64,000 nucleotides of DNA, taken from positions 1-64,000 of the forward strand of contig OMWK01000017.1 in the NCBI GenBank assembly GCA_900314745.1, read 5' to 3'. The DNA comes from an uncultured Eubacteriales bacterium. GTDB lineage: Bacteria; Bacillota; Clostridia; Saccharofermentanales; Saccharofermentanaceae. Position 1 is the first letter of the stretch; each line of letters begins with the position of its first letter. The position numbers and the translations under genes are program-made. The notes beneath the pieces are model-generated. The model did not search any database. It was given only the letters and a program-made list of their open reading frames with translations, and was not told where the DNA came from. Shown in pieces: positions 1-9,260 of this stretch.

Positions 1-1063
1 TGCTGTACTTAGGGAACGATTCAGACTTATACGAAGAATCATGCTCCTCATCGATTATGATCAGCTGAAGGTCCTTAACCGGAGCGAAGATCGAGCTTCT
101 TGGGCCGACGACTATCCTCGCATCGCCCCGTCTTATCCTATCCCACTCATCATAACGCTGACGGTCGCTTAACCTGCTGTGCATAACCGCTGCCGTATCG
201 CCGAATCTTCCCCTGATCCAACTTACCGTCTGAGGTGTCAGGGATATCTCGGGAACAAGGTAGATTACGCAGCCTCCCCGCTCGATGACTTCCCCTGCGC
301 ATTTAAGATAGACCTCAGTCTTGCCGCTTCCCGTTATTCCGTGAAGAAGGAAAACTTCAGGCTTTCCGAGGGATTCGGTTACACTGTCGAACGCTCTTTG
401 CTGCTCATCATTAAGATCATGAATGACCCTGAAGGAATCAGATGATTCCTCTTCTGTAATCTTCTCCTCAGCTGATACTTCCTCGCGGGATAGAAGCCTC
501 GTGGTAACCTTAATGAGTTCCTTCTCGCGAAGGCTTCTTAGCTGAGCATCTGAAGCCTTGGTGATGGACAGAAGCTTCTTCCTCTCCGTAGGACCGTTTG
601 CCAGAAGATACTCCAGCATCGATATGTGCGCCATTGAACGAAGCTTACCGGAATCAAGAGCCGCCTCCGCATCTTCCTTCGAAGCTACATCGACGAATGA
701 AGCCTTGGCCTTGCCGACTGTACCGACAGCAGACGGAACCATCATCGATATGACATCACCCGATGTGCACAGGAGCCTTGATCTTAAAGGTTCGATGAGG
801 GCCATCTGATCCTTATTCATAACGGGATAAAGATCGAGGAGCGAATCGACCTTCTTGAGTTTGGATATGTCAAATCCGGTGACGCTCGAACTGTCGCTGA
901 TCGCCGTGACAAGAGCCGTCTGCTTCCTGTTTCCGAATCCGAACGGAACCTTCACATATGATCCCTCGGTGATCTTTCCTTCAAGATCTTCGGGAATCAT
1001 ATATGTATACGCCTTATCAGTCTGCCTTACGCATTCTCTTAGAAGAACCTTACAGACATTCAT
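1..1063 (-). CDS. priA: Primosomal protein N' (replication restart helicase PriA), N-terminal part
   Basis: PriA is a 3'-to-5' DNA helicase that recognises abandoned replication forks and reloads the replicative helicase. About 354 residues lie in the window; the C-terminal part, with the remaining helicase motifs and zinc-binding region, is beyond position 1. Read on the minus strand, the protein starts MNVCKVLLRE, has the N-terminal 3'-DNA-binding region, then a Walker A segment (GITGSGKTEVYL, near residue 215-225) and the DEEH box (LIIIDEEHDSSYK) close to the cut edge. The ATG at 1061-1063 follows the polC stop codon by 5 nt, so translation is probably coupled. It is the last visible gene of an ispG-polC-priA run. 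The identification is firm. Confidence 0.95.
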   Translation of the reverse strand, partial: MNVCKVLLRECVRQTDKAYTYMIPEDLEGKITEGSYVKVPFGFGNRKQTALVTAISDSSSVTGFDISKLKKVDSLLDLYPVMNKDQMALIEPLRSRLLCTSGDVISMMVPSAVGTVGKAKASFVDVASKEDAEAALDSGKLRSMAHISMLEYLLANGPTERKKLLSITKASDAQLRSLREKELIKVTTRLLSREEVSAEEKITEEESSDSFRVIHDLNDEQQRAFDSVTESLGKPEVFLLHGITGSGKTEVYLKCAGEVIERGGCVIYLVPEISLTPQTVSWIRGRFGDTAAVMHSRLSDRQRYDEWDRIRRGDARIVVGPRSSIFAPVKDLQLIIIDEEHDSSYKSESFPKYS

Positions 1064-1068
1064 ATCTG

Positions 1069-4000
1069 TCAGCCACCGTCAATAAGCGAGAACAGGTCGA
1101 TCTGCGATGATTCAGGCATGCCTTCGAGCAGACCGTAATCCGCGAGTGTCTGTACACCGGACTGACCGATCTTAGCCCTGTTAAGAAGATCGTCGCGGGT
1201 CTTGAACGGAGCCTCATCCCTCGCATCGGTTATGGATTTACCCATGGCTGCGGAGATTGAATTGATCGCATTAAGAGGAGGCAGGATCTTGCCGGGACCG
1301 ACCTTCGTAAAGTCAGTCGCATGGGACGTATTTATGTCGATAGGCACGAATTCTATACCTCTGTGGTACATCTCTGCTACAAGCTCGCAAAGGAAGTACT
1401 CATCCTGAGCCTTCTTGGCAGATGCCTCCTTCGAGTGCATGAGCACCTTGAGCTCCTCCATTCTGGCTCTTAAGATATCCATGCCTTTACACATGTATCC
1501 CGCGTCAAATTCTTCACCTCTTACCGTAAAGTAAGCGCAGTAGTATTCCTCCGGATAGTAGACCTTGAACCACGCAACTCTTAGCGTGGAGATTGAATAA
1601 GCAGCCGCATGTGCCTTCGGGAACATGTACTTGATCTTCTCGCAGGAGCCGATATACCAGTCAGGCACATTATTCTCCTTCATCATGGCCTTCCATTTTT
1701 CCCACTTCTCAGGTACATCACCTTTGGCAACCTTACCCTTACGGACGTTCTCCATGATGTCGAATGCATCCTTATTCGGAAGGCCCCAATAGATAAGTGT
1801 CGTCATGATCGAGTCACGGCATCCGATAACGGAGTTAAGGTCGCAGATACCGTCGTTAATGAGGTCCTGTGCGTTGCCCTTCCATACGTCAGTTCCGTGT
1901 GACAGACCCATAAGCTGTACAAGATCGTAGAATCTCGTAGGCTTCGTCTCCTTGATCATGCCTCGGGCCATCGGTGTACCGAGCTCTGAAAGTCCGATCG
2001 TCGCAGAACCTGCCTCCGACTCCTCTATCGGGAATCCCAGCGCATCCGTGGACTGAAGAAGGCTCATTACCTTCGGCTCCGGGACCGGGATCTCCGTGAT
2101 CTCGACACCTGTCAGAAGATGGAGCATACGAAGAACAGTAGGGTCCAGATGTCCCAGAATATCGAGCTTCAGAATGGTATCGTGCATGGCACGGAAGTCG
2201 AAGTGCGTCGTAATGATGCCGCACGTCGTCTTGTTGGCAGGATACTGTATCGGCGTGAACTCATACACATCCATCTCCTTAGGAATTACGACAATTCCTC
2301 CCGGATGCTGCGAAGTTGTTCTCTTGACGCCGTTGATGCCTCTGCTCATGTAGAGAAGCTCACCGGTATTGTACTGCCAGCCCTTCTCCTCACAGGCCTT
2401 ACGGGCTACCATCATGGCGTTCTTACCCGCATATGTGCCTACGGTACCCGCCTTGAAAGTATGCGTGGGACCGAATAGGTAATCTACGTACTTGTGTGCG
2501 GAAGCCTGGTTCAAGCTCGAGAAGTTAAGGTCAATATCAGGCTGCTTGTCACCGTAGAAGCCGAGGAACGTCTCGAAAGGAATATCCTGGCCGTCCCTGT
2601 GAAGTCTGGCGCCGCACTCGGGGCAGTCCATCTCGGGAAGATCGTATCCCGAACCGTATTCACCGGTGTTATTGAACTCCACATAATTACACTTGGGGCA
2701 GCGGTAATGCGGCGCGAGAGGATTAACCTCCGAGATACCGAGCATGGTCGCGGTAAATGAGGAACCAACAGATCCTCTAGAACCTACGATAAAGCCTTCA
2801 TTATTCGAGTTCTTAACAAGTCTGTACGCGATGTAGTACATGATGGCGAAGCCGTTACCGATGATGGATGTCAGTTCTCTGTCGAGTCTCTCCTTTACGA
2901 CCGGATTGAGCACGCCGTTATGGCGGTAGAGCTTGTTCGCTCTTGTGTACGCGATATCTCTTACGTCCGATGCCGAACGCTGGATCATAGGCGGATATGT
3001 TCCGTCCGGGAAAGGCTTAATGCCGAACTCACAAAGATCAGCTATGTCATTGGTATTCTTGACTACACAGTTAAATGCTCTCTCCTTGCCAAGATAGGAG
3101 AATTCATCGAGCATCTCCTGAGTCGTCCTGAAATACAGATCTGCCTGATATTCCGCATCCTCGAACCCTCTGTCCATAAGCATGTACTTCCTGTACATAC
3201 CGTCTTCCTTATTAAGGAAGTGCGAGTCAGTAGTCGCGACAAGCGGCTTCCCAAATGCATCCGCTATGTCAGCAAGCAGAATATTGACATTCTTAATGTC
3301 TGCCTCATTAAGAGCGACATTACCGGTATCCGACTTGGAAGGATCCTGTCTCGTCATGAACATATTGTTCGTCAGAGGCTGAATCTCGACATAGTCATAA
3401 AGCGATATGATGTCGTTGAATTCTTCACCTGTCTTCAGTGCTTCAAGCGTCTTAACCGGATCCTTGTCACACTTCTTATACATAGTAAGAGCAGCGCGGT
3501 AGATCTCACCTCTCTCACATGCTCCTCCGATGATGATCGAAGAATTGTAATACTTAAGAAGGCTCTTCGGCGTACGGGGTCTCATATAGAAATAATGCAC
3601 GTTGGATTCGGATATCATCCTGTACATGTTGTAAAGACCGAGATTATTCCTGGCAAGCCAGATTATGTGATAAGACTTGCAGGGCTTAGAACGGATGAAA
3701 TCCGTATCCTTATGACCGATGCGTCCGTTCAGTACAACAGGATCAACGTTCCCCTCTGCCTTGAGATAATCGATAATATAAGCAGCATCCTTACGGGTCT
3801 TATCAACCATGTCATTACCTGTTCTGACATCATCATCAGATACGTTCTCAGGAGCGGCATAGCGCCTGATATCCTCTATAGATATCGCCGGCATTATGAA
3901 CTTATTGCGGTAATACTTATGGTCTTCGATGTTGATTCCATAACCCGCACGTCTTAAGAAGCCCAGCGTATCCATGATATTCTCACCGCTGATGTAGGCT

Positions 4001-5577
4001 TCTCCTATGAACTTCAGAAGTTCGCCCATACGGAAATATGAATCACAGGGCTCACCCTTGCCCTCATAGATCTTGTCATCAACATCGGCATAGAAATCCG
4101 CTACGTGCTCATAGACGATCTCATCGGGGATCACCATGTTCCCGTCATCCGAATAGGGAGTGGTTACCCTGTCATCGATATTAATGATGTGGTTAACGCC
4201 TTCTTCACCGTAAGAAGGAATACCCGGCAGATTCTCATCCCTTAAGTTCTCAGGGATCTCTTCGGGATTCCACAGGCTCTTATCTATGTCGTGGGATGCG
4301 AACTCCTGGGCCTGTGCGTCAGACTCGCCCTCTTCAACCGGACGGATGCCCTTGTATCCCTTAAGCCTGTACTTACTGGCGGCAACTCTCGTGAAAGTGT
4401 CCTTGCAGGGATCGTCGCCGTTCTTCTCTATTGTTATGGTTACAAACTCTCCGACGGCAGTCTGAGGAATCTCTTCCCCGCTGTCCTTGCCGGGTATGAA
4501 AGGCAGATTGTAGAAGATAGTAGGACCGTCATCTACAAGATATCCCTCGCAGCCTAAGATGGTCTTGAACTTCTCCTCATCCTCGCCGCGCTTCTTGTTT
4601 ATCTTGCCTGCAGCCTCGAAAGCCTTCGGGAAGCCCTGTACAACGCCGTGATCCGTGATGGCACATGCCCTGTGGCCGAAAGACGCCGCGAGCTTGATAA
4701 TATCATCAGGATTGCTTACAGCATCTGCCTCACTCATCTTGGAGTGGACGTGAAGCTCGACTCTCTTATACTCGCACTCATCGCGTCTTCCCTTGGGCGG
4801 TTCCGCCTCGTAGATTCCAGATACCTTGAATATCTTCTCTCCGCGGTTATCGCTGTCTCTTACACCCTGGAAAGCCGCATATCCGCCGGAAATATAATTC
4901 TTCTCATAGATATCCGCTTCCTCGGGCTTAAGGAACATGACAGCGTCAGTTCCTCCCGTCTTATCAACAATATAGAACTTGGCAACAACCCACTTGCCTG
5001 TCTTGGTAAGCTTCAGAATATCCTGAGGAGTCTTCTGCTCCTCAGTATAGAGAATCCATCCTTCGATGTTGACGGGCTCAACATATTCGTCAAGCTCCTT
5101 GATATTGACCTTGGGGGCTCCGGACTTAACCGTTCCGACAACGGAATCCTCGTTCTTCTTAGGCTTGAACTTAGGCTTCTCGACACCGCTGCTGCCGTAC
5201 AGTTCCTTCTGCTCACTCGCCTTCGCGACCCATGAATTCTTACCCGGAGCAGATTCCTTCTCCTTCTTGGCCTTCGCCTCAGCCTTCTCCTTCTTGATAC
5301 GCTCTTCCTCTTCGAGGATCTTCAGTATCGAAGGATCGAGATTATTCTTCCTTCTTACAGGCTCCGAGACCTTAATATCAACATTGCTTCCGGACCTTCT
5401 CTCCATGGCGGAACGAAGCTCCTCAAGAAGCTTATTTACATTCTCATTCCTGACTCCCACCGCTCTTATAACTATGCGGTTATCAGGCTTATAATAGTCG
5501 ATTTTATCGACCTTTAACCCGCCAAGACCTTCTGCAAACTCAGGTCCCAGCCCCAAAAGCTTTATAAGATCTTCCAT
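1069..5577 (-). CDS. polC: DNA polymerase III alpha subunit, PolC type, with a degenerate exonuclease domain
   Basis: This is the Gram-positive replicative polymerase, 1502 residues (typical PolC is about 1430-1460). Domains in order: N-terminal domain, OB fold (about 170-260), PHP domain starting at HVH (about 274) and ITDHG, an insert where the DEDDh 3'-5' exonuclease normally sits (about 375-605), the rest of the PHP domain, a CxxC/CxxC zinc module (about 960-980) and the catalytic palm motif PDIDLNFS (about 1014). The exonuclease insert is abnormal. The usual FDVETTG motif appears as ITIEKNG, I find no NxxFD motif, and the final H-x4-D region reads DKTRKD. Weak similarity remains (PAISIEDIRRYAAPE resembles PVIDTLELARALYPE), so the domain looks decayed rather than absent. 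The polymerase residues look intact. It lies 14 nt downstream of ispG. Confidence 0.95.
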   Translation of the reverse strand: MEDLIKLLGLGPEFAEGLGGLKVDKIDYYKPDNRIVIRAVGVRNENVNKLLEELRSAMERRSGSNVDIKVSEPVRRKNNLDPSILKILEEEERIKKEKAEAKAKKEKESAPGKNSWVAKASEQKELYGSSGVEKPKFKPKKNEDSVVGTVKSGAPKVNIKELDEYVEPVNIEGWILYTEEQKTPQDILKLTKTGKWVVAKFYIVDKTGGTDAVMFLKPEEADIYEKNYISGGYAAFQGVRDSDNRGEKIFKVSGIYEAEPPKGRRDECEYKRVELHVHSKMSEADAVSNPDDIIKLAASFGHRACAITDHGVVQGFPKAFEAAGKINKKRGEDEEKFKTILGCEGYLVDDGPTIFYNLPFIPGKDSGEEIPQTAVGEFVTITIEKNGDDPCKDTFTRVAASKYRLKGYKGIRPVEEGESDAQAQEFASHDIDKSLWNPEEIPENLRDENLPGIPSYGEEGVNHIINIDDRVTTPYSDDGNMVIPDEIVYEHVADFYADVDDKIYEGKGEPCDSYFRMGELLKFIGEAYISGENIMDTLGFLRRAGYGINIEDHKYYRNKFIMPAISIEDIRRYAAPENVSDDDVRTGNDMVDKTRKDAAYIIDYLKAEGNVDPVVLNGRIGHKDTDFIRSKPCKSYHIIWLARNNLGLYNMYRMISESNVHYFYMRPRTPKSLLKYYNSSIIIGGACERGEIYRAALTMYKKCDKDPVKTLEALKTGEEFNDIISLYDYVEIQPLTNNMFMTRQDPSKSDTGNVALNEADIKNVNILLADIADAFGKPLVATTDSHFLNKEDGMYRKYMLMDRGFEDAEYQADLYFRTTQEMLDEFSYLGKERAFNCVVKNTNDIADLCEFGIKPFPDGTYPPMIQRSASDVRDIAYTRANKLYRHNGVLNPVVKERLDRELTSIIGNGFAIMYYIAYRLVKNSNNEGFIVGSRGSVGSSFTATMLGISEVNPLAPHYRCPKCNYVEFNNTGEYGSGYDLPEMDCPECGARLHRDGQDIPFETFLGFYGDKQPDIDLNFSSLNQASAHKYVDYLFGPTHTFKAGTVGTYAGKNAMMVARKACEEKGWQYNTGELLYMSRGINGVKRTTSQHPGGIVVIPKEMDVYEFTPIQYPANKTTCGIITTHFDFRAMHDTILKLDILGHLDPTVLRMLHLLTGVEITEIPVPEPKVMSLLQSTDALGFPIEESEAGSATIGLSELGTPMARGMIKETKPTRFYDLVQLMGLSHGTDVWKGNAQDLINDGICDLNSVIGCRDSIMTTLIYWGLPNKDAFDIMENVRKGKVAKGDVPEKWEKWKAMMKENNVPDWYIGSCEKIKYMFPKAHAAAYSISTLRVAWFKVYYPEEYYCAYFTVRGEEFDAGYMCKGMDILRARMEELKVLMHSKEASAKKAQDEYFLCELVAEMYHRGIEFVPIDINTSHATDFTKVGPGKILPPLNAINSISAAMGKSITDARDEAPFKTRDDLLNRAKIGQSGVQTLADYGLLEGMPESSQIDLFSLIDGG

Positions 5578-5591
5578 CTGAACCTCTTAGA

Positions 5592-6650
5592 TTAAGTAAG
5601 TGCTCTCTCTTCGCCGAGCTTCCTGACTTCTTCAACAAACTCGTCAACAGCGGTATCGGCACTAAGCTTCCTGATAATCTCGCCCTTCTTAAACAGAAGG
5701 AACTCGTTCTTACCTCCGGCAAGTCCGATATCGGAATCTCTCGCCTCACCGGGACCGTTAACCGCACACCCCATGACTGATACCTTAAGATCGTACGGGA
5801 ATGACTTGATCTTCTCCTCTATCTCATTAGCTATCTTGATAAGAGGGACTTCCGTACGTCCGCATGTCGGACAGGATACGAATGTTATTCCGCCGCTTCG
5901 AAGGTCCAATGCCTTAAGGATGCTCTTCGCTGCATAAACCTCGTCTACGGGATCGCCTGTAAGGGAAACCCTTATCGTATCGCCTATGCCTTCTGCCAGA
6001 AGAGTTCCAATACCTACGGCAGATTTGACTACGCCTTCTCTTAAGGTTCCGGCTTCAGTTACGCCGACATGAAGAGGATAATCACACGCCTTGCTCATGA
6101 GCCTGTATGTCTCGATCGTAAGCTTGGGACTCGAAGACTTGATAGAGATAACGATATCGTCAAAATCAACATTCTCAAGGAGCTTAACGGCATCCAGTGC
6201 GCTCTTGGTCATATTCTCGGCGCACACGCCTCCGTACTCCTCAACAAGCTTCCTGTCGATGGATCCGGAGTTAACGCCGACTCTTATCGGGATTCCTCTC
6301 TCCTTACAGGTCTGTGCCACCATTCGAAGCTTCTCGGGACCTCCGATGTTGCCGGGATTGATCCTTATCTTGGCTGCGCCGTTCTTAGCCGACTCGATAG
6401 CCATGCGGTAATCAAAATGAATGTCCGCTACAACGGGAATCGGAGAATTCTTGGTAATCTCCTTCAGTGCCTCTGCGGCTTCCATGTCGGGAACCGTAAC
6501 TCTGGTTATGTCACACCCGGCTTCATAAAGTCTTCTTATCTGCTCAAGTGTTCCCTGAACATCAGAAGTCTTCGTATTATTCATGGACTGGATCCTTACG
6601 GGATTACCGCCTCCAAGAAGTATTCCGCCGACGTTTACAACCTTAGTCAT
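5592..6650 (-). CDS. ispG: 4-hydroxy-3-methylbut-2-enyl diphosphate synthase (GcpE/IspG)
   Basis: IspG converts MEcPP to HMBPP in the MEP isoprenoid pathway using a [4Fe-4S] cluster. The 352-residue protein begins with the family-typical VGGILLGGGNPVRIQSMNNTK, followed by a TIM barrel with DIHFDYRMA and RINPGNIG. Cluster cysteines are seen in CPTCGR and GCAVNGPGEA near the C-terminus, the usual arrangement for the short bacterial form. The ATG at 6648-6650 has an AAAGGAA ribosome-binding site about 9 nt upstream. It is the first gene of the ispG-polC-priA run. The start, length and motifs are all ordinary. Confidence 0.97.
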   Translation of the reverse strand: MTKVVNVGGILLGGGNPVRIQSMNNTKTSDVQGTLEQIRRLYEAGCDITRVTVPDMEAAEALKEITKNSPIPVVADIHFDYRMAIESAKNGAAKIRINPGNIGGPEKLRMVAQTCKERGIPIRVGVNSGSIDRKLVEEYGGVCAENMTKSALDAVKLLENVDFDDIVISIKSSSPKLTIETYRLMSKACDYPLHVGVTEAGTLREGVVKSAVGIGTLLAEGIGDTIRVSLTGDPVDEVYAAKSILKALDLRSGGITFVSCPTCGRTEVPLIKIANEIEEKIKSFPYDLKVSVMGCAVNGPGEARDSDIGLAGGKNEFLLFKKGEIIRKLSADTAVDEFVEEVRKLGEERALT

Positions 6651-6699
6651 CTACCGGTTCCTTTCAGAAAAGAAAATATGTGTGTAAAATTAGTCTATC

Positions 6700-6727
6700 A
6701 CTATAGTGACAGATTTGTTCATTACAA
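6700..6727 (-). promoter_or_regulatory. Putative promoter of ispG-polC-priA with a palindrome on its -10
   Basis: Read on the minus strand there is TTGTAA (6722-6727), a 16-nt spacer and TATAGT (6700-6705). The -10 lies inside a perfect 12-bp palindrome TCACTATAGTGA (6698-6709), which could be a repressor site. The stop codon of the preceding gene is 15 nt further upstream. This is prediction from sequence only. Confidence 0.4.
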
Positions 6728-6742
6728 TTTGGACGAATCGGA

Positions 6743-7798
6743 TCAAACAGGCGTAATGCCTAATGAAATGCAGATATTCTCGAATTCTCCGCCGGGTGCG
6801 TTAAGGATAGCATTGGCAAAATCGGTCCTGCTCATGCCGCCTTGAAGCAGACCGACATTATAATCGAGTCCGGCCTGATCTGCAGGTCTTCCGAGAGCTC
6901 CCTGATAGAAGGCATTAACGAAGTCAATATCGTTCATCTGCCTGTTTACGGCCTCATCACAGAATGTGATCTCATTTATGAAATCAACGCCGGTTACTTC
7001 ATTATTCCTGAGTCTGTGGACATTCCCGGTGAGCTCCTCCATCGAAGGGCTCCTTCCGACCATTGTCCAGTAGATTCTCATGACGAATATGTTCAAGTCA
7101 TGATTCGCAGGATCATCGCAGACCTCATCACCGCTTACGATGTTAAATGTCGTGCTGAACGATCCGGTGTATCTGTCACCCGTACCTTCAAAATAGACGC
7201 TTGCCGTACCTATCGGGATATTGTCCTCATAGGTAACCGTATAATCCACGCCTTCGGTAAGCTCGATGCCGTTATATACAAGCCCGAACGGAATCGTAAT
7301 GGCATCACCGGTATAAGTCTGATCGGCGATGTCACCAATTGTGATCTCTGAAAGATCCGCCGCAGAGACTTCAGTCGCGGGAGCCGCGGAAGAAGCTACT
7401 GATGAAGCGCCTGTCGTTGTCGATATCGCAGCAGCAGAAGCATCTTCTGAAGAATCATCGCTATTAACCGATGTAAGGACAAAAGCCACGATAAGTCCCA
7501 GCATCACCATGGCGGATATCAGGGAAACAACGAAAGGCCAGTAGACAACGTCGGGCTTGGCAGGTCTTTTGGGAATAACTATCTGATTGGACGAATTATC
7601 TGCGGGTCTTCCCGAAGCAGGTCTGTTCCCGCCGGGTCTCGCTCCTATTCCCGAGACCTTGGCCTTAGGCTTCGGCGCAATCTCAACTGCCTCAACTTCC
7701 GTAATGACGGCATCATCAAGCGAACCGCCGCACTGTCTGCAGTAAGTGGCTCTCTCACCGTTGATGCTTTTACAGTTGTTACAGATCTTATTCTTCAT
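6743..7798 (-). CDS. Zinc-ribbon, single-pass membrane protein with Ig-like and DUF4214 domains
   Basis: This is a 351-residue protein of unknown exact role. Visible parts in order: an N-terminal zinc ribbon (CNNCKSINGERATYCRQCGG, residues about 5-24), a Pro/Ala/Lys linker, one membrane helix (about 87-112), a Ser/Ala/Thr-rich stalk, an Ig-like beta domain with the bacterial pattern YTGDAI...GVDYTVTYEDN, and a C-terminal DUF4214 domain (FVMRIYWTMVGRSPSMEEL...FVNAFYQGALGRPADQAGLDYN). The topology implies a cytoplasmic zinc ribbon and an exported DUF4214 domain. DUF4214 is found in many secreted proteins and its function is poorly known. The start lies 10 nt after the FHA gene stop, so the two are one operon. 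A second DUF4214 protein is encoded at 53.1-54.9 kb. Confidence 0.8.
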   Translation of the reverse strand: MKNKICNNCKSINGERATYCRQCGGSLDDAVITEVEAVEIAPKPKAKVSGIGARPGGNRPASGRPADNSSNQIVIPKRPAKPDVVYWPFVVSLISAMVMLGLIVAFVLTSVNSDDSSEDASAAAISTTTGASSVASSAAPATEVSAADLSEITIGDIADQTYTGDAITIPFGLVYNGIELTEGVDYTVTYEDNIPIGTASVYFEGTGDRYTGSFSTTFNIVSGDEVCDDPANHDLNIFVMRIYWTMVGRSPSMEELTGNVHRLRNNEVTGVDFINEITFCDEAVNRQMNDIDFVNAFYQGALGRPADQAGLDYNVGLLQGGMSRTDFANAILNAPGGEFENICISLGITPV

Positions 7799-7808
7799 AT
7801 TAGTATCG

Positions 7809-8351
7809 TCACCCGATGGTCATAAAATACGTATATCTTCCCAACTGAAGCACGCCGGTCTTGATCTCGGTGGGGGTATTGGGAGCTACCCTGTTGCCAT
7901 CGAAGAAGGTACCGCTCGCCGTACCGTTATCCGTTATCGTGTATATGCCGTCCTCATAGTTGATCTTACAGTGAATGGGCTCGATACCGGTCTTCTTAAT
8001 GCAAAGATCGCATCTTTGATTATTGCCGATCGTCAAGGATTCGATCATCGGTACATCATAACTTGCACCGTTCGGAGCCATGAACTGTATCCTTCTGGGA
8101 GAATTCGCAATGCTTGCCTCAGCCTTGACAACTGCGGGCTTCTTCGCGCCTTCAGGCTTCGCGTTCTTCGCTTCCTCCTGCTGACGTATCTTCTCAACAG
8201 CCTCGTTGTAGGCAGCGAGCTTCTTATCAAAATCCCTCTTATTACGGCGGTTAAGCCTGATAAAGACAGAGAAAGACATTATGGAAATGCCCAATAACAA
8301 TGCTGCACTCAGGAAAACCGGTACAGGACTTAAGAAACTGCCTGATATCAT
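7809..8351 (-). CDS. Membrane-anchored FHA-domain protein
   Basis: This 180-residue protein has an N-terminal membrane helix (about residues 8-28), a charged, helical linker (about 30-75) and a C-terminal FHA domain (about 90-180). The FHA features seen are the GNNQRCDL loop (for the usual GRxxxxDI), IHCKI and the DNGTASGTFFDGNRV stretch. FHA domains bind phosphothreonine peptides, so a partner Ser/Thr kinase is expected, but none is in the window. The arginine normally contacting phosphate is displaced (GNNQR), so binding needs testing. The ribosome-binding site AGAGG lies about 7 nt before the ATG. It is co-directional with the downstream zinc-ribbon/DUF4214 gene, 10 nt apart, which suggests a shared envelope function. 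Confidence 0.85.
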   Translation of the reverse strand: MISGSFLSPVPVFLSAALLLGISIMSFSVFIRLNRRNKRDFDKKLAAYNEAVEKIRQQEEAKNAKPEGAKKPAVVKAEASIANSPRRIQFMAPNGASYDVPMIESLTIGNNQRCDLCIKKTGIEPIHCKINYEDGIYTITDNGTASGTFFDGNRVAPNTPTEIKTGVLQLGRYTYFMTIG

Positions 8352-8402
8352 CTCAAACCTCTTATCTGATAATTCAAACTATATTTTACTTAATATACGC
8401 GC

Positions 8403-8437
8403 AAAAACAAGTGGGGCTGCCTCATAAGAGACAGCCC
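8403..8437 (-). terminator. Rho-independent terminator of the SDR/epimerase operon
   Basis: The stem GGGCTG (8414-8419) pairs with CAGCCC (8432-8437), with an inner CTC/GAG pairing. On the minus strand it is followed by the T-rich run TTGTTTTTG. It lies about 90 nt beyond the SDR stop codon, and the promoter of the FHA gene must lie in or beside it. Confidence 0.75.
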
Positions 8438-8525
8438 GGGATCAAGATATGGGGGATATCTTAGATTGATTACAACATCATTTGGTATATCTTCGTGCAG
8501 TCCTCTTCGTTAAGAGTTACAAAGC

Positions 8526-9260
8526 CTAAGATGCTTCCTCCGCCTTGGCTACTGCATCAGCAAGTTCCATGCCTGCAAAATCCTGCGCGCGGAAAAGCTT
8601 GCCGTTAGTCACATCACTTACAAAAGCACCCACAACGACACCGGGTATCGCACTCTCTGGAGAATTGGGAGCGTTGGGGCCGCCAAGGTCTGTCCTGCAC
8701 CAGCCCGGATCAACGAGATTCATGGCAACGCCCGTACCTTGAAGCTTTGTCGCCATATCCTTGGTTATCTTATCAAGAGCCGCCTTGGCTGCAGAATAAC
8801 CTGCCTGCTCGGGCTCATTCATGATGCCGCTCGTTGTATTTACGATACGGCCGAATCCGTTCTCGATCATTCGCGGCAGATAGTGGTAGCAGATCATAGC
8901 GGGAGCTATCGTGTTGACGTTGAAGCTTACGACAAAATCCTCGGGAGGCGTCAAACAGAACTCAGACCTGTAGGCAATCTGAAGACCTGCGTTATTCAGA
9001 ACTACGTCTACTCTGACTCCGAGCGCATCGATATCTTCAAGCATTCTCATTACGGAAGGAATGTCGTTGAGGTCGGCCTCGACGGAATAACACTTAACGC
9101 CCATGCTCTCGATCTCTGCTTCAAGAGAAGCCGTGTGCTCCAAAGCCCTGCTCTGAAGAATGAGATTACATCCCGAAGATGCCATAAGCTTGGCAGCAAG
9201 CCTTCCGAGTCCTCTCGAAGCGCCCGTTACCAATACCCATCTGTTCTTAAGATCTGTCAT
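8526..9260 (-). CDS. Short-chain dehydrogenase/reductase (classical SDR)
   Basis: This is a 244-residue NAD(P)-dependent oxidoreductase of unknown substrate. The classical SDR signatures are present: TGASRGLG cofactor loop near residue 13, NNAG (about 90), the catalytic serine in NTTSGI and YSAAK (Tyr/Lys pair, about 155). Its ATG overlaps the stop codon of the upstream epimerase gene by 4 nt (ATGA), with a strong GAGGAGG ribosome-binding site inside the end of that gene. The two genes therefore form an operon, divergent from an AraC-type regulator. Confidence 0.88.
   Translation of the reverse strand: MTDLKNRWVLVTGASRGLGRLAAKLMASSGCNLILQSRALEHTASLEAEIESMGVKCYSVEADLNDIPSVMRMLEDIDALGVRVDVVLNNAGLQIAYRSEFCLTPPEDFVVSFNVNTIAPAMICYHYLPRMIENGFGRIVNTTSGIMNEPEQAGYSAAKAALDKITKDMATKLQGTGVAMNLVDPGWCRTDLGGPNAPNSPESAIPGVVVGAFVSDVTNGKLFRAQDFAGMELADAVAKAEEAS

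Noticed and set aside
2920..3957. Long open frame on the plus strand opposite polC (345 codons)
   Set aside because: It is a shadow of polC: no ribosome-binding site, no recognisable domain, and polC is strongly supported on the other strand.
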